Shown piece after piece: positions 8,242 to 14,764 of a stretch of 64,000 bases of DNA. Location: contig CAVQWH010000001.1 of the NCBI GenBank assembly GCA_963717595.1, positions 1-64,000 on the forward strand, in the 5' to 3' direction. The position numbers and the translations under genes were made by a program. The DNA comes from CAVQWH01 sp963717595 (GTDB taxonomy: Bacteria > Patescibacteriota > Saccharimonadia > Saccharimonadales > Saccharimonadaceae). Below the pieces are notes generated by a model. The model had not been told where the DNA came from. It saw nothing but the letters and a program-made list of their open reading frames with translations, and searched no databases. How positions within the stretch are numbered: position 1 is the first letter of the stretch; each line of letters begins with the position of its first letter.

Positions 8242-8432
8242 TTTACTATCTCCTCGATAGAAACGCCAAGAGCGTTGGCTATCTTTTTTACTGTTTCTAT
8301 AGTTGGGTTTTGTTGTTTGCCGGACTCAATATTGATGATCGTGTTGTTTGAAACATCGGCTAACCGAGCCAGCCTTTCCTGCGACAGTCCTAACTTTTCT
8401 CGTAACTTCTTTACTTTGTTTGACTCTACCAT
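8238..8432 (-). CDS. Controller (C) protein-like HTH regulator
   Basis: A 64-residue XRE/Cro-type helix-turn-helix protein (QERLARLADVSNNTIINIE is the HTH). Size, fold and position as first gene before R and M match C proteins, which delay endonuclease synthesis. On the minus strand a TACTAT box lies about 7 bases before the ATG with no Shine-Dalgarno, i.e. probably leaderless, as known for several C genes. Candidate operators flank the start region (8442-8502). Confidence 0.8.
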   Translation of the reverse strand: MVESNKVKKLREKLGLSQERLARLADVSNNTIINIESGKQQNPTIETVKKIANALGVSIEEIVK

Positions 8433-8441
8433 ATTAAAATA

Positions 8442-8502
8442 GTAACATTAAATTGTATGGGTGGAATGAGAAACATGACCTCAAACTACATTCTAATGTT
8501 AC
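8442..8502. promoter_or_regulatory. Candidate C-protein operators
   Basis: GTAACATTA (8442-8450) and its exact inverse TAATGTTAC (8494-8502) lie upstream of the regulator gene, the first overlapping its promoter. The second forms part of a local ACATT-CT-AATGT palindrome. Paired operators at this place are the usual autoregulatory layout of C proteins. I see no gene between 8433 and 8915. Confidence 0.5.
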
Positions 8503-8533
8503 CAGAGAAGTGTGGTTATGGTAAAGCTGGCTT

Positions 8534-8713
8534 GGCAAACCAAAATATTTTTCAATTCCTTATTAAAAGAAAAAACCACCCGCCGAAATTCAAAAAATAT
8601 GAAGAAAAATTTTTGGTTTGGAGCCGCCAGCTATGCTGGCGGGCGGAGCCGCGGGGCGGGACTTAATTATCTCGCTCGAACAAGGTTCGAGCTTCGTTCA
8701 GTATTTGCAGCCA
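8534..8713 (-). repeat. Long inverted repeat A, right arm
   Basis: Inverse copy of 3087-3265 with only a few differences near 8620. Its outer end overlaps the start of inverted repeat B at CAGCCA (8708-8713). Confidence 0.85.
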
Positions 8714-8799
8714 AGTGGAATTTTCCGATTTTTCAGCCAGAGTGCGCCAGCTGTCGCCGAAGGCGAGGCTGGCGTTTTTGTTGGTCAGGCGGCGGTTCG
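8708..8799 (-). repeat. Inverted repeat B, left arm: relic of a recombinase 3' end
   Basis: About 92 bp, inverse of 10279-10370 with one mismatch. The right copy is the coding end of the serine recombinase gene. This copy therefore looks like the left-over end of a second recombinase gene pointing the other way. The remaining sequence to 8915 holds a GTGCCGC-AG-GCGGCAC hairpin (8852-8867). Confidence 0.8.
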
Positions 8800-8915
8800 G
8801 CATTACTCCGTAATGCTACAAAAGGAACTTTTGTTTTCCGATTTTTCCAAAGTGCCGCAGGCGGCACTAAGCAACCAGTTTTTAATCCCACGCTTTAAGA
8901 CTGGAGCATAAACAA

Positions 8916-10454
8916 ATGAAATACTTTCTCTATGCTAGAAAATCCAGCGAAGATGAAGAACGCCAAGTTATGAGCATAGAAGCCCAGCTTGCGGAGTTAG
9001 CCGACTTCGCTAAGCGTGAGAATATCACGATTACCGAAACATTCACAGAGAGCAAAAGCGCAAAGCAACCTGGCCGCCCAGTTTTCAATGAAATGATCTC
9101 CAAGGTTCACGTTAGTAAAGAACCAGTTGGGCTTTTGGCGTGGCACCCTGACAGACTGGCCAGAAACAGCGTCGATGGAGGACAGATTATTTACAGTATC
9201 GACATCACCAAAATTGTTGCTTTGCGCTTTCCAACCTTTTGGTTCGAGCCAACTCCGCAAGGCTTGTTTATGCTCCAGGTGGCCTTTGGTCAGAGTAAAT
9301 ATTACTCCGACAACCTGTCGGAGAATGTAAAGCGTGGGATTAGACAAAAACTCAGGCGTGGCGAGTGGCCGGGCAAGGCTCCGTTTGGGTATGTCAATAA
9401 CCTGAAGACTCACAACATTGAACCTGACCCTGTGAAAGCACGCATACTCAACCGCGCCTTTGAAGAATATTCCGAAGGTAAACATAGCTTAGAGAGTTTG
9501 CGCCAACGCCTAAGTTTTTGGGGCGTGGTGAGCTCCGGCGAAAAACCGCTTAGCGTGTCCATGATGCAACGGATTTTAACCAATCCGGTGTATGTCGGGC
9601 TTATCAAGCGAAATGGTGAAACCCACGAAGGCGATTTTCCGCCAATTGTCCCCATGGCAACTTTTGAGAAAGTCCAAAAGGTTCTCAAGAGCAAGGCCAA
9701 GCCTAGATATCACAAACGCCGCCACGACTTTCCGTTTACTGGACTTTTTACTTGTGGAGAGTGCGGTGCGGCAATTACCGCCCAATATGCTCGCGGCAAT
9801 GGCGGAGTTTATGCATATTATCGCTGTACAAAACGGCTTGGTTCTTGCTCGCAAGGTTATGTGCGAGATAACCAAATACTTGAGCAATTGAAACTATTGA
9901 TCTCAAAAGTTGCTATTAACGAAGACTGGCAAGAAAAGATGCTGGCGCAAATTACTATCTGGGGAAAGGAAAATAGCCAGTCTTCATTTGCTTTTGTCCA
10001 AAACCTTGAGGAGCGTATCAAAGCCACCGAAGCTAAGCTAGATAAGCTCGTTAATGAATTCCTAGATGGCAATATTGAAAAGGAAGTTTATCTTGCCAAA
10101 AAAGACGAGTTTATCAAGCAAAAGCTGGCCTTGAACCAAAAGAAAGCTGATTTTGGGCAAAAGGGGAACAATTGGATCGAACCATTGAAACAATGGGTTC
10201 GAGACGCTCACCACGCTGAAAAACTGGCTGCTTCAAATGATTATGATGAAATCAAATCATTTGTTGGAAAAATCGGAACGAACCGTCGCCTGACCAACAA
10301 AAACGCCAGCCTCGCCTTCGGCGACAGCTGGCGCACTCTGGCTGAAAAATCGGAAAATTCCACTTGGCTGGGGCGGCAGGATTCGAACCTGCGCATGCCG
10401 GGGCCAAAACCCGGTGCCTTACCACTTGGCTACGCCCCAATAAACTGCCTATAG
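8916..10454 (+). CDS. Large serine recombinase (integrase of the element)
   Basis: A 512-residue protein. The resolvase domain has the catalytic Y-x-R-x-S (YARKSS, Ser10) at the N-terminus, a recombinase domain follows (about 155-255), then a zinc ribbon (CGECG...RCTKRLGSC, about 280-310) and a coiled coil (about 365-410). It would integrate and excise the element. The frame has no stop inside the element: it crosses the att core and reads antisense through the whole tRNA-Gln, ending at 10454. In a circularised element it would instead stop three codons past the core. RBS is weak. Confidence 0.9.
   Translation: MKYFLYARKSSEDEERQVMSIEAQLAELADFAKRENITITETFTESKSAKQPGRPVFNEMISKVHVSKEPVGLLAWHPDRLARNSVDGGQIIYSIDITKIVALRFPTFWFEPTPQGLFMLQVAFGQSKYYSDNLSENVKRGIRQKLRRGEWPGKAPFGYVNNLKTHNIEPDPVKARILNRAFEEYSEGKHSLESLRQRLSFWGVVSSGEKPLSVSMMQRILTNPVYVGLIKRNGETHEGDFPPIVPMATFEKVQKVLKSKAKPRYHKRRHDFPFTGLFTCGECGAAITAQYARGNGGVYAYYRCTKRLGSCSQGYVRDNQILEQLKLLISKVAINEDWQEKMLAQITIWGKENSQSSFAFVQNLEERIKATEAKLDKLVNEFLDGNIEKEVYLAKKDEFIKQKLALNQKKADFGQKGNNWIEPLKQWVRDAHHAEKLAASNDYDEIKSFVGKIGTNRRLTNKNASLAFGDSWRTLAEKSENSTWLGRQDSNLRMPGPKPGALPLGYAPINCL
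10279..10370 (+). repeat. Inverted repeat B, right arm
   Basis: Encodes the last residues of the recombinase before the att core; inverse copy at 8708-8799. Confidence 0.8.
10365..10382. repeat. att core, right copy
   Basis: The CCA end and acceptor/T-stem part of tRNA-Gln, identical to 2911-2928. Confidence 0.85.
10365..10439 (-). tRNA. tRNA-Gln(TTG)
   Basis: Full cloverleaf: acceptor TGGGGCG/CGCCCCA, anticodon stem CCGGG/CCCGG with loop TTTTGGC, T-arm GTTCGAATC, encoded CCA. The anticodon is TTG. The gene stays intact after integration because the element restores its 3' end. Confidence 0.93.
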
Positions 10455-10483
10455 ATTATAGCAAATCGCCACCCGACATCAAC

Positions 10484-11254
10484 TTAGCTACGTTTAGGCA
10501 AGGGAATTAGCAAATTGGTTTGCTTTTTATATTTTCTATAACCAGGGTTATTGCCCCAGCGTTTGTCGGCGGATTTTTCCAGTATTGGAACGCCGCTGAC
10601 AAAAATAAGCAGGCTAGCAATCAGCACCGGGCTAGCTAGAGCAATGAGGATTTCCACGCCGCGCAAACTCGGCAGTACACACAAATACACGCCAACCCAC
10701 ACCATAATCTCGCCAAAGTAATTTGGGTGGCGAGAATAGCTCCATATTCCGCTATCAATCCATTTATTTTTATTTTTAGGCTGTTTTGAAAACTGGTATT
10801 TTTGCCAATCTGCTACCGTTTCAATAACAAGCGCACCGAGCCAAACGACCAAACCTAGCCAAAATGTAGGGCTAAAGTTAAAATCCTTTTTTGGAAAAAC
10901 TATTAGAGTAGGTAGCAAAATGACCCATGCCGACACAGCTTGAGCGATCCAGAACTTACCAAACTTAACAAAATTCTCGCGCATGCCATCGAAGCGCTTG
11001 TCTTTTTTGTTATGCAAAACTCTGATAACCAAAAATGTGCCAAGACGCAAAGCCCAAACTAGAACCATCAAAAATAGCAGCCATTTTATCGCGCCAAGCG
11101 AGCTGGTTAGCAGGCCGAACAGAGCCAAGCTTATGAAGGATAGGGAATAAGACGCATCGGTTAGCTTGTCTGTTTTGTAGCGAAAAGCTATTAAAAACAA
11201 AACTATGTTTATAGCTAAAGAAATTCCTAAAGCGATTGCTAGGTAAGGTAACAT
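10484..11254 (-). CDS. DUF1295 / isoprenylcysteine methyltransferase-like membrane protein
   Basis: A 256-residue protein with about six membrane helices and the family signature YSRHPNYFGE near residue 168. DUF1295 belongs to the superfamily of steroid reductases and isoprenylcysteine methyltransferases, in which the RHPNY segment binds the cofactor. The substrate in bacteria is mostly unknown. A TATTAT box lies about 9 bases before the ATG, so the 5' leader is very short. The gene is independent of the neighbouring paralogue cluster, whose terminator at 11279-11304 lies just upstream. Confidence 0.8.
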   Translation of the reverse strand: MLPYLAIALGISLAINIVLFLIAFRYKTDKLTDASYSLSFISLALFGLLTSSLGAIKWLLFLMVLVWALRLGTFLVIRVLHNKKDKRFDGMRENFVKFGKFWIAQAVSAWVILLPTLIVFPKKDFNFSPTFWLGLVVWLGALVIETVADWQKYQFSKQPKNKNKWIDSGIWSYSRHPNYFGEIMVWVGVYLCVLPSLRGVEILIALASPVLIASLLIFVSGVPILEKSADKRWGNNPGYRKYKKQTNLLIPLPKRS

Positions 11255-11278
11255 GCCTTTTAAATAATAACATTTTAA

Positions 11279-11304
11279 GCCCCGAGCGCCTTAGCGCCCG
11301 GGGC
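11279..11304 (-). terminator. Terminator of the first paralogue
   Basis: Stem GCCCCGAGCGC/GCGCCCGGGGC with a 4-base loop; on the minus strand it is followed by TTAAAATGTTATTATTT. Confidence 0.75.
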
Positions 11305-11334
11305 AGTACAGAGCTTTAAGCTCTTTAGCTACGA

Positions 11335-12137
11335 CTAGAGGATAGTCGGCACAGCTGCACCTTGGAGGGCTTCGTTAACGCTGTCGATGCCGAGTTCTGC
11401 TCTCTGTTTACTACGCAGCCAGTGAGCACACAACACGTGCTCTGGCTCAGAAACTCCAGAGAGATTTACGCAGATACCTCCCATATCCGCGCGCGGGAAA
11501 ATGCTTCCATCCTGCTCTCTAAAGAGCGTGGAGTGGAGACCGTAGGCAGACATCACCTCAGTATGGGCAAGAACCTCGCCTGACTCACTAGCCTGCTTAC
11601 GCACATCCTCAACGCTCTGACCGTCTTTCCAGTTAGCAACCAGATTGATGCGGATGCGATGAATGCCACATTGGTAGACCCTAGCACCCTGCAGCAGCTT
11701 CATGTAATCGAGTTTCGCCTCAAGTGGCATAAGTTCAGTCCACGTAGTAGGCTGCTCGCCTTTGAAGACTTTCCACCACATTTCGACCGTTTTCCTAACG
11801 GAGCCAAAGTCGACATGCAGAATCTCCAGATTGCTTACCGATTGCTCATGGAAAGGCCTTCTCCGAAGAACCTCCTCGGCATATTCAAGGTCGTTTCTCT
11901 CGCTCAAAAAGCCGTCCCAGTACTGTCGGTTGTAACGACGGAGCAACTCAAGCTGCGCAAAAACTGGCAGCAAGTGGGGTTTGAAGTGAGCGAAGAGATC
12001 CTCTTCTAAAGCTTGCCTTCAAAGATACGCTGGTATTCCCGGCGAACATCCTCGGCCTCCAGCGATCCTTTTGCCACCCGTTCCAGAATCTTGCTGTTCT
12101 GGATGTTAAGACGCAACAGTTCTTCTGCGCTAACCAT
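11335..12137 (-). pseudogene. First member of a three-gene paralogous family, frameshifted
   Basis: Two frames together match the intact paralogue at 12398-13249. The 5' part (12137 to 12006, from MVSAEELL to FEGKL) stops at TAG. The 3' part continues from LEEDLFAHF through a 212-residue open frame beginning at 11973. One missing T in CTTTAG (12006-12011) accounts for the break; restoring it gives KLLEEDLFAHF, which aligns with KFLFDDLFAHF of the paralogue. The conserved core has NDLEILHV-like and R-x-N-L-x-A-N-W segments and an F-x-D-x-G/A-G motif near the end. No known family is recognised. It has its own promoter and terminator. Confidence 0.6.
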
Positions 12138-12287
12138 GATAAACCGCTTTCTGCCGTAAGACTTCACCGAGACAATTATTTGCAACGGTGACCTCAACTT
12201 TCATTGAGAACGGCATTTTGCAGCCAAATTTTAGCTCCAAAACGCCGCCCTCAACTAGTCGTAGCTAGTATGTTAAAGTACTTGATT

Positions 12288-12316
12288 ATTATATAACTAA
12301 GTTTAAGTGTAGTCAA
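12288..12316 (-). promoter_or_regulatory. Promoter of the frameshifted paralogue
   Basis: TTGACT (12311-12316), 17-base spacer, TATAAT (12288-12293) on the minus strand. A leader of about 145 nt follows before the start at 12137. Confidence 0.75.
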
Positions 12317-12344
12317 AGTGTTTATTTATGATAGAAAATGAAAA

Positions 12345-12376
12345 GCCCCGGAGCGTCTTTGACGACGCCCCGGGGC
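12345..12376 (-). terminator. Terminator of the second paralogue
   Basis: GCCCCGG/CCGGGGC stem with an inner GCGTC/GAC-GCG part; followed on the minus strand by CTTTTCATTTT. Confidence 0.7.
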
Positions 12377-12397
12377 GGGGTGGGCGTTAAGCCCAAG

Positions 12398-13249
12398 CTA
12401 CGCCTCTTCGGGCTCAGAATCCCTGAACTCTTTTGGAACAGGGTCAAGGACCACCGGAGCTGAAAACCTTGGATCGTGCTCCGTGCCGTGCCACTCGCTC
12501 AACTCTAGCTCTCCGGTTCTGTTTCTGCAGACGTAGGGAATTCGCGTTTCTTCGTTGACTTTCAGGTCGTAACCAGCCAAGTCCATGAAAGGAAAATTTT
12601 TCCCGTCCATTCGATAAATCAGGCCCGGATGCCAAGCAAGTGCGGAAAGCACCTCGCCGTGAGCAAACACCTCCTGCGGCACGGGATGAAAATCACCCCG
12701 AATCTCCTTGGCACCAAGACCCTGTCCAATTTTTTTGTCCCAGTGAGCCACCAGGTCAAGACGGACTTTTCGGATGCAGGGACGGGTGTGATGAGGGGTG
12801 AGCAGCTCTGGAGCGTGTAGCCTGAGTGGCTCTGGAGGCATCTTGATTTTGTGCTCCAGGTCCGGAGTCTCTGCTACTATGGCTGACCAAAGCATTGCAA
12901 CCGTGTTATCGGCGCTATGGCCTTCTACATGAAGAAGCTCCAGATCGGTGACGGACTGCTTATGGTCGGATGAGACATCGACCCGTTCAAGCCACAGCTC
13001 AGGAATAGCCCCATTCCACGTATTTTCGTTGTGGTAGCGAATTTTCTCCAGCTGCTTGTCGAGAGGCAAGAGAAGTTTCTTGAAATGCGCAAACAAGTCA
13101 TCAAAGAGAAACTTTCCTTCGATGATTTGCTGAAGCGCGATCGAGACCAAGAACGGATCCAGAGACCCCTCCATAAGCCTGCGATCTAGCTCCCATCGTT
13201 TGCGGGCAATACTGCCCAAAACATCGTCGGCGACAACGTGAGTCGTCAT
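12398..13249 (-). CDS. Second member of the paralogous family (intact)
   Basis: A 283-residue soluble protein of unknown function. A small N-terminal helical part (about residues 1-55, with EGSLDPF and IEGKFLFDD) precedes the core shared by all three tandem genes. Core landmarks are LPLDKQLEKIRYHN, SVTDLELLHVEG, RKVRLDLVAHW, FAHGEVLSAL and FPFMDLAGYDL. No membrane segment or signal peptide is seen. An AAAGG-type ribosome site precedes the ATG at 13249. The alternation of conserved tryptophans, histidines and acidic residues hints at an enzyme, but nothing specific can be assigned. Codon use is more GC-rich than in the ATP synthase genes. Confidence 0.7.
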   Translation of the reverse strand: MTTHVVADDVLGSIARKRWELDRRLMEGSLDPFLVSIALQQIIEGKFLFDDLFAHFKKLLLPLDKQLEKIRYHNENTWNGAIPELWLERVDVSSDHKQSVTDLELLHVEGHSADNTVAMLWSAIVAETPDLEHKIKMPPEPLRLHAPELLTPHHTRPCIRKVRLDLVAHWDKKIGQGLGAKEIRGDFHPVPQEVFAHGEVLSALAWHPGLIYRMDGKNFPFMDLAGYDLKVNEETRIPYVCRNRTGELELSEWHGTEHDPRFSAPVVLDPVPKEFRDSEPEEA

Positions 13250-13405
13250 GTGACAACGCCTTTCTTTGAGCGCCGCAGATTACCCTTGAGTTCCAAGCAT
13301 CTGGCTCGGCAGAGTAGTCTTTTCGAAAACGGCGCTTTAGAGCTACACGAGCTACAAAACGCCGCCTTCGAATAAAAGCGTAGCTAATTTTTAAAGTACT
13401 TATTT

Positions 13406-13434
13406 ATTATATAACTAAACTTAAATATAATCAA
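13406..13434 (-). promoter_or_regulatory. Promoter of the second paralogue
   Basis: TTGATT (13429-13434), 17 bases, TATAAT (13406-13411). The surrounding 50 bp resemble the promoter at 12288-12316, so promoter and gene were duplicated together. Confidence 0.7.
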
Positions 13435-13456
13435 ATATAAAGTTAGGATTTAAAAA

Positions 13457-13486
13457 GGCTCCAGGCGCACTAAGGCGCCCAGAGCC
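13457..13486 (-). terminator. Terminator of the third paralogue
   Basis: GGCTC-GGCGC/GCGCC-GAGCC stem followed on the minus strand by TTTTTAAA. Confidence 0.8.
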
Positions 13487-13504
13487 ACGAGGCTTGTTGA
13501 GCCT

Positions 13505-14179
13505 CTACGCCTGCAGAACTACTGGTGCAGCGTAATGTCGCGTAGAATGATCCTCCCAGTCGGGGAAAAGCCCGACCAAGCTCTCAGATCGCTCCCAGCG
13601 CAGAACAGGTACGCCCACAGAACCACCAGCACCAAGGCTATAGCCGGCAAGTTCCATAAAAGGAAATGCTTCGCCGTCCATTTGCCTCAATAGCTCGTCG
13701 TGTAAACTGAAAGTCGACAAAACCTCGCCATGAGCAAATTCGCGGCCTTTTTTTGGCGCAAACTTCAGCACCTCCGCCAAAGTACGCCCCTCAGTTGGAG
13801 TCCAGTTCGCAATCAAGTTTACACGCACTCGGTGAATGCCTGGCTCGTAAGCCCTGATCGGCGCACCTTCACGCAAACTAAAACTACTAAACTGAACTTT
13901 TTTTGGCCGATAAACCTTTGGTTGGGTGGCTGCAATCACCGTCCAGTGCATGAACACCGTTTCTGCTGGAGTTTTTCCTTCAACGTGAAGAATCTCCAAA
14001 TCGTTGATTGCTTGCCTATGGCGAGACCTTATATCTAGAGATTCGAGTTCTCGATCACTCAAGAAACCGTTCCAGAAAGTCGCGTTGTAATGGCGTATCC
14101 GCTCCAACTGCCTCGCTAGAGGAAGAAGGTAGGGACCAAGCTCAAAGGTGCTCGTGGGCATCCCACGACCTCCTTCCAC
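13505..14179 (-). CDS. Third member of the paralogous family
   Basis: A 224-residue protein matching the core of its two neighbours (LPLARQLERIRHYN, INDLEILHVEGKT, HRVRVNLIANW, FAHGEVLSTF, FPFMELAGYSL) but lacking their roughly 50-residue N-terminal part. The start could be M6 rather than M1; a GGAGG-like site lies within the first codons, which favours an internal start at the second ATG (14164). Function unknown. Three tandem divergent copies, each with its own promoter and terminator, suggest dosage or variant functions rather than an operon. Confidence 0.68.
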   Translation of the reverse strand: MEGGRGMPTSTFELGPYLLPLARQLERIRHYNATFWNGFLSDRELESLDIRSRHRQAINDLEILHVEGKTPAETVFMHWTVIAATQPKVYRPKKVQFSSFSLREGAPIRAYEPGIHRVRVNLIANWTPTEGRTLAEVLKFAPKKGREFAHGEVLSTFSLHDELLRQMDGEAFPFMELAGYSLGAGGSVGVPVLRWERSESLVGLFPDWEDHSTRHYAAPVVLQA

Positions 14180-14211
14180 TGTCGTAGTTTATACCGCAGA
14201 AGTACTAGTTA

Positions 14212-14240
14212 GTTATAGTATGTAAAGTGTTTATAGTCAA
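14212..14240 (-). promoter_or_regulatory. Promoter of the third paralogue
   Basis: TTGACT (14235-14240), 17 bases, TATAAC (14212-14217) on the minus strand. Confidence 0.7.
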
Positions 14241-14256
14241 TATTTAGAGTACTGCT

Positions 14257-14763
14257 TTAGGTAGCCTTGATACGCCTATAGCTAAACTTGGCAGCTGGGC
14301 GCCAACCGCCGCTGCTGTCCGTGTCGAATTGCTTTATCACACCAGCACGCACTTCGGTAATTTTAACCAAAGCCGGATTATAAGGAGCTAGGGTTTTGTA
14401 AAACATAATATCTTGGTCGCTAGCGCTAGAACGACCAGGGAAGACTTCTTTAAATTTTTTAGTTCCGATGTCTTTAAAATAATCGGGCCGATCTTTAGGC
14501 GGCAGGTAATCTTCAGCCTTAAGGCCCATATTGCTTAGAATCGACTGGATATCGCGCAAAAGTAGGCGAGACTGACCGGAAATCAAAGCATAAAGCTGGT
14601 TTTTTGGCACCAAAAACACCGTGGCTTCCGATGTATAACTAACGGGCGCACTGCGCACAATAACTTTTTCAATATCAAAATTAACGCCGAAGTTGGCGCT
14701 GATAAAACGTTCTAAAGTAATATCATCATAGATTTCGCTATCCACATCGGTATAATAAAACAT
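14257..14763 (-). CDS. Conserved-looking protein of unknown function
   Basis: A 168-residue soluble protein, acidic at the N-terminus and basic at the C-terminus, with no motif I recognise. Its ATG is one base away from the ATG of the divergent helicase gene (CAT-A-ATG). Each promoter must therefore lie inside the other gene. A CAAAAT box 8 bases upstream on the minus strand fits a leaderless start. The tight divergent pairing suggests shared regulation with the helicase, perhaps a role in DNA repair, but this is inference. Confidence 0.6.
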   Translation of the reverse strand: MFYYTDVDSEIYDDITLERFISANFGVNFDIEKVIVRSAPVSYTSEATVFLVPKNQLYALISGQSRLLLRDIQSILSNMGLKAEDYLPPKDRPDYFKDIGTKKFKEVFPGRSSASDQDIMFYKTLAPYNPALVKITEVRAGVIKQFDTDSSGGWRPAAKFSYRRIKAT

Positions 14764-14764
14764 A

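Larger units (their letters stand above)
2911..10382. mobile_element. Integrated element in tRNA-Gln carrying a restriction-modification/defence operon
   Basis: Bounded by an 18-bp exact direct repeat (TGGCTGGGGCGGCAGGAT) at 2911-2928 and 10365-10382. The right copy is the 3' end, including CCA, of the intact tRNA-Gln on the minus strand; the left copy is only that fragment. Inside are one large serine recombinase next to the tRNA, a five-gene minus-strand operon (HTH regulator, ApaLI-like endonuclease, methyltransferase, OLD-like ATPase, DUF2130 protein) and two pairs of inverted repeats. The repeat length, its identity to this tRNA and the adjacent recombinase make integration the best explanation. 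Confidence 0.85.

Noticed and set aside
8457..8911. Three overlapping plus-strand open frames before the recombinase
   Set aside because: They run across the inverted repeats and hairpins, have no ribosome site or domain, and exist because the region is GC-rich and stop-poor.
10365..10454. C-terminal WLGRQDSNLRMPG-type peptide of the recombinase as a functional domain
   Set aside because: It is the antisense translation of tRNA-Gln, a well-known artefact pattern; only its switch behaviour on excision is worth reporting.
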